This document shows, piece after piece, positions 26,217-32,875 of a stretch of 64,000 nt of DNA. The notes under the pieces are model-generated. The model was not told the origin of the DNA. It was given only the letters and a program-made list of their open reading frames with translations, and searched no databases. Source of the stretch: VRUE01 sp963807425 (lineage in GTDB: Bacteria; Actinomycetota; Thermoleophilia; Solirubrobacterales; 70-9); assembly GCA_963807425.1 (NCBI GenBank), contig CAWEBZ010000010.1, forward strand, positions 1 to 64,000. Direction: 5' to 3'. Position numbers and translations under genes: made by a program. Positions within the stretch are counted from its first letter, which is position 1; every line of letters starts with the position of its first letter.

Positions 26217-26867
26217 GTGACCGACGCCGACGCAGAGAAGCGGATCGCTGCCGAGGCCGCTGCCGAGCTGGTCGAGGACGGGATGACCGTCGGCCTCGGA
26301 ACCGGCTCCACCGTCGCCCATCTGCTGCCGGCGATCGCAGCCCGCGGGCTGAGCGGGATCCGTTGCGTGGCGACCTCGGTGGCAACCGGGGAACAGGCAC
26401 GCAGCCTGGGCATCCCGGTCGAGGAGTTCAGCCAGCTGGAGCGGCTCGACATCGCGATCGACGGCACCGACCAGGTCACCCCCGACGGCTGGCTGATCAA
26501 GGGTGGCGGCGGCGCCCACCTGCGCGAGAAGATCGTTGCCGCCGCGGCAGAGCGTTTCGTCGTCATCTCCGACTCGAGCAAGCCGGTCGACGTGCTGAGT
26601 GGACCGGTGCCGCTAGAGCTGTTCGCCTTCGGCCTGCGCTCGACCCTGGCGCGGCTAGGCGGCGAGGTCGAGCTGCGAGACGTGCCCCGGAGCCCGGACG
26701 ACGGCGTGATTGCCGATTACAGGGGCGAGGTCGGCGATCCGGCTGCGCTCGCGGCACGCCTCGAGACCGACCCCGGCGTCGCTGCCCACGGCCTCTTCCC
26801 GCCGGATATGGTCAGCGAGGTGCTGGTGGGGGCCGGGGGCACCGTCGATCGCCTGACGCTGACCTAA
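26217..26867 (+). CDS. rpiA: Ribose-5-phosphate isomerase A
   Basis: 216 residues. Converts ribose-5-P and ribulose-5-P. The GTG at 26217 is chosen because it gives the usual length and lies 8 nt after TAAAGT. Motifs: VGLGTGSTVAHLLPAIA (phosphate-binding), DIAIDGTDQVTPDGWLIKGG (catalytic Asp pair and Lys region), GGGAHLREKIVAAAAERFVV, and the closing GLFPPDMVSEVLVG. The pathway partners tkt, tal, pgl, gnd and zwf are all within 10 kb. Confidence 0.95.
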   Translation: MTDADAEKRIAAEAAAELVEDGMTVGLGTGSTVAHLLPAIAARGLSGIRCVATSVATGEQARSLGIPVEEFSQLERLDIAIDGTDQVTPDGWLIKGGGGAHLREKIVAAAAERFVVISDSSKPVDVLSGPVPLELFAFGLRSTLARLGGEVELRDVPRSPDDGVIADYRGEVGDPAALAARLETDPGVAAHGLFPPDMVSEVLVGAGGTVDRLTLT

Positions 26868-26884
26868 CTTCAAAGGAGACCCAG

Positions 26885-28252
26885 ATGAGTGACTTCGCCG
26901 GGCTGTCGATCGACGGCCGGATCGCCGTCCCCAACGACGCCGACTGGGACGAGGCGCGCGCCGCCTGGAACCTGGTGGCCGACCAGCTGCCCGAGGCGGT
27001 CGCCTTCGTCGAGAGCGCCGGGGACGTCGCCAAGACGGTGAGCTTCGCCGCCGCACACGGCCTCAAGGTCACCGGCCAGGGAACGGGCCACGGCGCCTTC
27101 GCCCTCGACTCGCTCGACAACACGATCCTGATCAAGACCGAGCGGATGCGCGGGATCGAGATCGATCCAGAGGCGCGAACCGCGCGGGTCGAGGCCGGCG
27201 TGCTGGTGCTGGAGCTGAGCGAAGCGGCGCAGGCCCACAACCTCAGCTCGATGCCGGGCTCCGCTCCCGACGTGGGCGTGACCGGCTACTCGCTGGGTGG
27301 CGGCCTGAGCTGGCTGGCCCGGCGCTACGGCTTCGCCTGCAACCGTGTCCGCGCGATCGAGCTCGTCACCGCCGACGGCGAGGCGCGCACGGTCGACGCC
27401 GAGAACGACCCCGATCTCTTCTGGGCGCTGCGCGGTGGCGGAGGCGGCTACGCGATCGTCACCGCCCTGCACCTCGACCTGATCCCGATCGGCGACATCT
27501 ACGCCGGCGCCCTGCTCTGGCCCGCTGCGGTCGGCGCCGATGCGGTGAAGACCTACCGCGACTGGGCGGAGGCCGTCTCCAACGACGTCACCTCGGTCGT
27601 CCGCTTCCTGCGTCCACCGCCGGTGCCGGACGTGCCGGAGCAACTCCGCGACGTTCCATTGCTGACGATCGACGCCGCCTGCATCGGCGGTCAGGCCGAG
27701 GGCGAAGCGGCGATCGCCGCCCTGCGTGAGATCGGTGAGCCGATCATGGACACCTTCGGCCAGATCCCCGCCGAGGGGCTCTGCCGGATCCACATGGACC
27801 CCGAGCAGCCAGTGCCGGGATTGGGCCACCACCGTCCGATCCGCGAGCTCCCCGACGAGGCGATCGACGCCTTCACCGCGCTCGCCGGGCCCGATGCGGG
27901 CTCGCCCCTGCTGCTCGCCGAGCTGCGCCAGCTGGGCGGCGCGCTGGCGCGCCCAGACGAGAACGGCGGCGCCCTCTCCCACCTCGACGCCGAGTTCGTA
28001 ATGTTCGGCATCGGCATGCCGATGACGCCCGAGCTGGGCCAGGCGATCAACGGCCACCTCGACCGCCTGCACGCGGCGATGGGGCCATGGGCCGCGGACG
28101 GCGGCTACTTCAACTTCGCCGAGCGCCCCTGCGATACCGACGCGATCCTCCCCGCCGACGTCTGCGCCCACCTATCCGAGGTGAAGCGCCGCTACGACCC
28201 CGACGGCATGATCGTCGCCAACCACGCGGTAGCGCTTACCCCCGCGGCGTAG
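26885..28252 (+). CDS. FAD-linked oxidase (berberine-bridge-enzyme / PCMH family)
   Basis: 455 residues. N-terminal PCMH FAD-binding domain with AVAFVESAGDVAKTVSFAAA, then GQGTGHGAF, where the His should hold FAD covalently. The second covalent site (Cys) is not evident; the matching segment reads GVTGYSLGGGLSWLARRYG, so attachment is probably single. The C-terminal BBE tail GGYFNFAE and VKRRYDPDGMIVANH are typical. These enzymes oxidise alcohols or sugars with oxygen; substrate unknown. It starts 17 nt after rpiA with a clear AAAGGAGA, so it is likely in the rpiA transcript. Confidence 0.88.
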   Translation: MSDFAGLSIDGRIAVPNDADWDEARAAWNLVADQLPEAVAFVESAGDVAKTVSFAAAHGLKVTGQGTGHGAFALDSLDNTILIKTERMRGIEIDPEARTARVEAGVLVLELSEAAQAHNLSSMPGSAPDVGVTGYSLGGGLSWLARRYGFACNRVRAIELVTADGEARTVDAENDPDLFWALRGGGGGYAIVTALHLDLIPIGDIYAGALLWPAAVGADAVKTYRDWAEAVSNDVTSVVRFLRPPPVPDVPEQLRDVPLLTIDAACIGGQAEGEAAIAALREIGEPIMDTFGQIPAEGLCRIHMDPEQPVPGLGHHRPIRELPDEAIDAFTALAGPDAGSPLLLAELRQLGGALARPDENGGALSHLDAEFVMFGIGMPMTPELGQAINGHLDRLHAAMGPWAADGGYFNFAERPCDTDAILPADVCAHLSEVKRRYDPDGMIVANHAVALTPAA

Positions 28253-28275
28253 CTAAAGCTTGGATTTATCCCGAA

Positions 28276-28318
28276 TCTACCCCAATAGGGGTAGATAGTG
28301 GGCTAAAATACCCACTAT
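28276..28318 (+). promoter_or_regulatory. Twin inverted-repeat operator overlapping -10 and start codon of the AbiE-like pair
   Basis: TCTACCCC/GGGGTAGA (28276-28283 and 28288-28295, spacer AATA) is immediately followed by ATAGTGGG/CCCACTAT (28295-28302 and 28311-28318, spacer CTAAAATA). Both are perfect 8-bp arms. TAAAAT (28304-28309) lies in the second spacer, 7 nt before the ATG at 28317, which is itself in the right arm. The layout suggests a leaderless promoter repressed by the gene's own product. Confidence 0.7.
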
Positions 28319-28808
28319 GGCTTTCATAGTCCCCAGCAAAAGCGGAAGGTTCGAGATACGCGAGTCCCGGAGCACGCCAGCCGGGCCGCGCAGCCGCACC
28401 CTTGCGTCTTTTCGCGAGCTAGACGATGAGGTCATCGAGAAGGCGCGCAATCAGGCCGACAAACCGCCCAGCCGGGAGCAACTGATCGATGCGGCCAGAC
28501 GCGTAGGCGCGCCGGTTGCCCGATCGGCCGCCGACCAAGCAGCGCGCGAGTTGATCGCCGCCCTGGGCAAGGGGAATGAGCCGGAACCCAAGCTGCGACG
28601 CCTCCTCACCGCCAAGCTCAGCGATGACTCGAGGGAGGCGACTACTCCGTCCGATCCAGGACGAGCAGTGGCCGAATGGATGGCCTCAACCCCGGCGGAG
28701 CGCGGCAAGGCGCTCGTCGACCTCCTGCTGCTCGCCGATGCGCTGCCACATAGCGGCCGCCGAGGCAAGCCTCTTCGTTTCCCGCGGCTCGAAACGAGAC
28801 CGCTGTGA
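28317..28808 (+). CDS. Hypothetical partner of the nucleotidyltransferase (putative antitoxin)
   Basis: 163 residues, no family recognised with certainty. The N-terminus MAFIVPSKSGRFEIRESRST is basic and strand-like. The middle (RELDDEVIEKARNQADKPPS, then LIDAARRVGAP) is helical and could be a DNA-binding segment. The C-terminus GKALVDLLLLADAL is an amphipathic helix. The stop overlaps the start of the next gene (GTGA), so the two are translationally coupled. Position first in a two-gene unit with an inverted-repeat promoter argues for an antitoxin/repressor; this is inference. The start is fixed by TAAAAT 7 nt upstream. Confidence 0.7.
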   Translation: MAFIVPSKSGRFEIRESRSTPAGPRSRTLASFRELDDEVIEKARNQADKPPSREQLIDAARRVGAPVARSAADQAARELIAALGKGNEPEPKLRRLLTAKLSDDSREATTPSDPGRAVAEWMASTPAERGKALVDLLLLADALPHSGRRGKPLRFPRLETRPL

Positions 28809-29395
28809 CCCAAGGGCCGAATGGACCCTCGACGGCCGAGCCATCCCTACCGAACAAGGTCATCGCGATCCATGACGCCCTCCGTGCTAAGAAAATCCCC
28901 CACGCGATCGGTGGTGCCCTTGCGCTTGCCTACTATGCGGAGCCGCGTTCGACGATCGACATCGACCTCAACGTCTTCGTACCCGTTTCAAGGTCCCCGC
29001 TGGTGATCGACGCATTGGCCCCACTCGGAATCGATGTTGATGGCCTCGATCAGGATGCCCTCGCCCGCGACGGGCAATGCCGTCTCTGGTGGGGCGACAA
29101 CCCGGTCGATCTGTTCTTCGCCTATGACGAGATCCATGAGGAGATGCGCAAAGAGGCCCGGCAGGTTCCGTTTGCGGACACGGCACTGCCGATCCTGGCG
29201 CCTGAGCATCTCGCCGTCTGCAAGGCGATGTTCGATCGACCCAAGGACTGGCTGGACATCGAGCAGATGCTGATTGCAACCGACGACCTGAACCTCGGCG
29301 AGATCGAAGGCCAGCTGCACCGGATGGTGGGCCCCGAAAACCCCAGACTGCAACGCCTCGAGGAACTCAAGGCCAAGCTGGCGATCGAAGGCTAG
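28805..29395 (+). CDS. Nucleotidyltransferase-fold protein, AbiEii/MNT-like
   Basis: 196 residues. AIGGALALAYYAEPRSTIDI followed by DLNVFV is a minimal nucleotidyltransferase motif: GG then DxD with the two acidic metal ligands. NPVDLFFAYDEIHEEMRKEA supplies the third acidic residue (the D of VDLFF). ILAPEHLAVCKAMFDRPKDW with DIEQML matches AbiEii-type and related toxin families. Coupled to the upstream gene by a 4-nt overlap, forming a probable toxin-antitoxin or abortive infection pair of a type I cannot name exactly. Its TAG overlaps the pgl stop on the other strand. Confidence 0.78.
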   Translation: MTQGPNGPSTAEPSLPNKVIAIHDALRAKKIPHAIGGALALAYYAEPRSTIDIDLNVFVPVSRSPLVIDALAPLGIDVDGLDQDALARDGQCRLWWGDNPVDLFFAYDEIHEEMRKEARQVPFADTALPILAPEHLAVCKAMFDRPKDWLDIEQMLIATDDLNLGEIEGQLHRMVGPENPRLQRLEELKAKLAIEG

Positions 29396-30063
29396 GAGCC
29401 TACGGCAGCCTCGTCGGCAACGACGACCATGTCGTCGTTCTCTACCCGACCGGCGGGGATCGACGTGTCGCCGGCTAGGAGCTTGGCGAGGGGCTCGCGC
29501 TTCTTCGCCCCAGTGACCAGCCAGACGATGCGGCGGGCTTCGGCGAGGGCGGGATAGGTGAGGGTCATGCGGTGGTAGTCCTGATAGGCGGTCTCGGTCA
29601 GGGCGACGCGGCGGTCGGCCTCCCCGAGCACGGGGTCGCCGGGAACCAGCGAGGCGGTGTGGCCGTCCGGGCCGAGGCCGAGGTGGACTAAGTCGAGCGG
29701 CTGGGGAAGCTGCGATTCGTACTCGCGCGCCGCGCCATCGAGGTCGCGCTGGGTGACCGGCATCGGCCGCAGCGCGGACTGGTGGTCCATCGAGAGGCCG
29801 AGCACCATGTGGGTGAGGTTGCGGTCCTCGCTGCCGGGGGAGGCGATCCGCTCGTCAACCTGGAACAGCTCGGTCTCGGGCCATGGCATCGCTTCCTGTT
29901 CGCCGAGGATCGCGAGCATCCCCCAGGGGGTGCGGCCGCCACTCATCGCCAGCGAGAAGATGTTGCGCTCGGCGACCGCCGCGGCGCCCGCGGCGGCGAT
30001 CAACTCGGCTGCACGCCGGGCCGCCGCCTTTTCGTCGGCGACCACTTCGAGGTCGATGCCCAC
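29392..30063 (-). CDS. pgl: 6-phosphogluconolactonase
   Basis: 223 residues, GTG start. Hydrolyses 6-phosphogluconolactone, the second step of the oxidative pentose phosphate pathway. Family motifs: FSLAMSGGRTPWGMLAIL, FQVDERIASPGSEDRNLTHM, and LVHLGLGPDGHTASLVPG (with the catalytic His). The final domain TYPALAEARRIVWLVTGAKK is typical of DevB/Pgl. It follows gnd by 13 nt on the minus strand, so the two form an operon. Confidence 0.95.
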   Translation of the reverse strand: MGIDLEVVADEKAAARRAAELIAAAGAAAVAERNIFSLAMSGGRTPWGMLAILGEQEAMPWPETELFQVDERIASPGSEDRNLTHMVLGLSMDHQSALRPMPVTQRDLDGAAREYESQLPQPLDLVHLGLGPDGHTASLVPGDPVLGEADRRVALTETAYQDYHRMTLTYPALAEARRIVWLVTGAKKREPLAKLLAGDTSIPAGRVENDDMVVVADEAAVGS

Positions 30064-30076
30064 CGGCCGGGCCTAC

Positions 30077-31093
30077 CTAGGACGGCTTCTCGTCGTGGCC
30101 ACCAAACTGCTTGCGCATCGCCGAGAGCACCTTGTCGGCGAAGTCGTCGAGCCCGCGCGAGTAGAAGCGCTCGTACAGCGCCGTGGTCAGCACCGGCGCC
30201 GGCACACCCTCGTCGATCGCGGCGATCGAGGTCCAGCGGCCCTCGCCGGAGTCCGAGACCCGGCCGGCGAAATCGGAGAGATCAGGCGATTCCTGCATCG
30301 AGGCGGCGGTCAAGTCGAGCAGCCAGGAGCCGATCACGCTGCCGCGGCGCCAGACCTCGGTCACCTCGGGCAGGTCGAGGTCGTACTGGTAGTACTCGGG
30401 CTGCTCCAGCGGCGCCGTCTCGGCATCGGCCTCGCGCTGGACCTTGCCGGCGTTGGCGTTCTTGAGGATGTTCAGCCCCTCGGCGTAGGCGGCCATCACC
30501 CCGTACTCGATCCCGTTGTGGACCATCTTCACGAAGTGCCCAGCGCCGTTGGGACCGCAGTGGAGGTAGCCGTTCTCCGCCGGGCCCGGATCACCCGAGC
30601 GCCCCGGCGTGCGCTCCGCCGACTCGACCCCTGGCGCCAGCGAGGCGAAGACCGAGTCGAGCCGCTCCACGGCGCCGTCGGGGCCGCCGATCATCAGGCA
30701 GTAGCCGCGGTCGAGGCCGAAGACGCCACCGCTGGTGCCGCAATCGACGAAGTCGATCCCCTTCGCCCGCAACATCGCCGCGCGGCGGATGTCGTCGCGG
30801 TAATAGGAGTTGCCGCCGTCGATGATCGCGTCGCCCGAGTCGAGCACGGCGGCGACCTCCTCGACCGTCTTCTCGGTGATCTCACCAGCCGGCACCATGA
30901 CCCAGACCGAGCGTGGCGCGCTCAGCTTCGAAGCGAGATCCTGCAGAGACGAAGCGCCCTCGGCACCCTCTCCAGCCAGTTCGGAAACGGCGTCGGGGTT
31001 GACGTCGTAGGCGACGATGCGGTGGCCGTCGCGCATCAGCCGGCGTGCCATGTTGGCGCCCATACGGCCGAGTCCGACCATTCCCAGGTCCAT
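30077..31093 (-). CDS. gnd: 6-phosphogluconate dehydrogenase, decarboxylating (short type)
   Basis: 338 residues, the short GndA/YqeC form rather than the 470-residue enzyme. GMVGLGRMGANMARRLMRDG is the dinucleotide-binding loop. IIDGGNSYYRDDI and FVDCGTSGGVFGLDRGYCLM are substrate motifs, and GPNGAGHFVKMVHNGIEYG carries the catalytic Lys and Asn. Short forms often use NAD. TAGGGT lies 8 nt before the ATG. Divergent from zwf with 65 nt between starts, so the first and third steps of the pathway share a promoter region. Confidence 0.95.
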   Translation of the reverse strand: MDLGMVGLGRMGANMARRLMRDGHRIVAYDVNPDAVSELAGEGAEGASSLQDLASKLSAPRSVWVMVPAGEITEKTVEEVAAVLDSGDAIIDGGNSYYRDDIRRAAMLRAKGIDFVDCGTSGGVFGLDRGYCLMIGGPDGAVERLDSVFASLAPGVESAERTPGRSGDPGPAENGYLHCGPNGAGHFVKMVHNGIEYGVMAAYAEGLNILKNANAGKVQREADAETAPLEQPEYYQYDLDLPEVTEVWRRGSVIGSWLLDLTAASMQESPDLSDFAGRVSDSGEGRWTSIAAIDEGVPAPVLTTALYERFYSRGLDDFADKVLSAMRKQFGGHDEKPS

Positions 31094-31101
31094 GGTCGCT
31101 A

Positions 31102-31150
31102 ACCCTATGCCAGCCGAGCGACGTTTGGCTGCCTGGCCAACGGATAGCCT
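31102..31150. promoter_or_regulatory. Divergent gnd / zwf promoter region
   Basis: TAGGGT on the minus strand (31107-31102) is 8 nt from the gnd ATG, and TAGCCT on the plus strand (31145-31150) is 8 nt from the zwf ATG. Neither gene has a Shine-Dalgarno, so leaderless transcripts are likely. No strong operator repeat is seen between them. Confidence 0.45.
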
Positions 31151-31158
31151 GCGGCTGG

Positions 31159-32580
31159 ATGGCGAAGAACGACGTCAAGGCAGCCGACGTGCTGACGATC
31201 TTCGGGATCACCGGGGACCTAGCGAAGAAGATGACCTTCCGGGCTCTCTACCGGTTGGAGGCGCGAGGCAAGCTCAACTGCCCGATCGTCGGCGTCGCGA
31301 TTGACGACTGGAGCCGCGAGCAGCTGTGCGATCACGCCCGCGAGGCGATCGACTCGACCGTCACCGAAGCCGACGAGGCCGCCGTCTCCCGGCTCCTCGC
31401 CCGGATCTCCTACGTCCAGGGCGACTACGCCGACGCCGCCACCTTCAAGCGGGTCGCCGAGGCGGTCGGCGATGCGAAGCGGCCGGTCTTCTACCTCGAG
31501 ATCCCGCCCTCGCTGTTCGCCACGGTCGTCCACGGCCTCGCTGACGCCGGCCTAGCCGAGAACGCCCACGTCGTGATCGAGAAGCCCTTCGGCCACGACC
31601 TGGAGTCGGCCCGCGCGCTCAACGCCGACCTCTGCGAAGCGCTGGACGAGAAGCAGATCCTGCGCATCGACCATTACCTGGGCAAGGAGCCGGTGATGGA
31701 CATCACCTACCTGCGCTTCGCGAACTCGGTGCTGGAGCCGGTCTGGAATCGCGAGCACGTCTCCCACGTGCAGATGACGATCGCCGAGGACTTCGGCGTC
31801 GAGGACCGCGGCCGCTTCTACGACGCGGTCGGGGCGATGCGCGACGTGATCCAGAACCACGCCCTGCAGGTGCTCGCGTTGGTCGGGATGGGGCCGCCGA
31901 CCAGCAACCATCACGACTCCGTCCGCGACAAGAAGCTCGAATTCTTCAAGGCGACGCGCACGGCCGACCCCAAGCGCTACGTGCGCGGACAGTACGACGG
32001 CTTCCTCGACGTCAAGGACGTGGCGCCGGGCTCGACCACCGAGACCTTCGCAGCGGTCGAGCTGGCTGTCGACAACTGGCGCTGGAGCGGCGTCCCCTTC
32101 TTCATCCGGGCCGGCAAGTGCATGCCGGTCAAGTCGAGTGAGGTGACCGTCGTCTTCAAGCGGCCGCCGCGGCTCGGCGTCGGACCGAAAACGCAACCCG
32201 AGGCGAACCGGATGACGGTGCGGATCGAGCCCGAGCCCGGAGCGCGCCTCGGCCTCTTCGCCAAGCAGGCGGGCGAGGAGGCGTTCGAGCCGGCCGACCT
32301 CGAGGTGCTCTTCGAGAAGACGCCGGGCGAGGAGCCGGAGCCCTACGAGCGGCTGCTCGGGGACGCGATCGCCGGCCACCACCAGCTCTTCACTCGCCAG
32401 GACGCGGTCGAGGAGACCTGGCGGATCGTGCAGCCGCTGCTCGACGACCCGCCCCCGGTGCACCCCTACGAGCCCGGGACCTGGGGACCGCCCCAGGCGG
32501 AGGACTTGACCCGCGGCCTCTGCAAGTGGCACGAGCCCTGGCTGCCCGAACTGGTGCCCGGTGGAGTCCTCGGTTTCTAG
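31159..32580 (+). CDS. zwf: Glucose-6-phosphate 1-dehydrogenase
   Basis: 473 residues from ATG 31159. Oxidises glucose-6-P to the lactone, the entry to the oxidative pentose phosphate pathway. LTIFGITGDLAKKMTFRALY is the coenzyme loop (GxTGDLA), and RIDHYLGKEPVMDITYLRFA carries the catalytic His and Lys of the signature. PFFIRAGKCM is the second family motif. A longer open frame exists upstream but lacks homology, and TAGCCT 8 nt before this ATG supports the start. The product can feed Pgl and Gnd encoded just to the left. Confidence 0.96.
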   Translation: MAKNDVKAADVLTIFGITGDLAKKMTFRALYRLEARGKLNCPIVGVAIDDWSREQLCDHAREAIDSTVTEADEAAVSRLLARISYVQGDYADAATFKRVAEAVGDAKRPVFYLEIPPSLFATVVHGLADAGLAENAHVVIEKPFGHDLESARALNADLCEALDEKQILRIDHYLGKEPVMDITYLRFANSVLEPVWNREHVSHVQMTIAEDFGVEDRGRFYDAVGAMRDVIQNHALQVLALVGMGPPTSNHHDSVRDKKLEFFKATRTADPKRYVRGQYDGFLDVKDVAPGSTTETFAAVELAVDNWRWSGVPFFIRAGKCMPVKSSEVTVVFKRPPRLGVGPKTQPEANRMTVRIEPEPGARLGLFAKQAGEEAFEPADLEVLFEKTPGEEPEPYERLLGDAIAGHHQLFTRQDAVEETWRIVQPLLDDPPPVHPYEPGTWGPPQAEDLTRGLCKWHEPWLPELVPGGVLGF

Positions 32581-32592
32581 CGGCGGCCGAAG

Positions 32593-32868
32593 TTAGTCGG
32601 TGGAGTGCCGCGACGGGGTCGCCCGCCGGCCAAGGCTGGCGATGCGAACCGCCACCGTCTCACCGGTGCGCCTGATGATGTGCGCGTCGTCCTGGCCGAA
32701 CACTGCATCCATGTTCGCCTGAAGCTCCTGGTCGGCCTCCTGCTCGACGAGATTCTCGAACTCGCCGGCCTGCAACTCCGGCAGGCTCCCCACCGTCCGA
32801 GGACCAGAAGACCAGCCCGCCTCGGTGCCGTTCACAGGCTCCAAAACCACATTGCGCTCAACGTTCAT
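32593..32868 (-). CDS. Small hypothetical protein downstream of the 675-residue membrane protein
   Basis: 91 residues, acidic in the middle (LQAGEFENLVEQEADQELQA) with a basic C-terminus, no membrane helix and no family I recognise. ATG 32868 has AAGGTAGG upstream and starts 7 nt after the stop of the large membrane protein, so it is likely co-translated with it. It converges on zwf with 12 nt between stops. It could be a regulatory partner of the membrane protein; nothing more can be said. Confidence 0.6.
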   Translation of the reverse strand: MNVERNVVLEPVNGTEAGWSSGPRTVGSLPELQAGEFENLVEQEADQELQANMDAVFGQDDAHIIRRTGETVAVRIASLGRRATPSRHSTD

Positions 32869-32875
32869 CGAGTAC

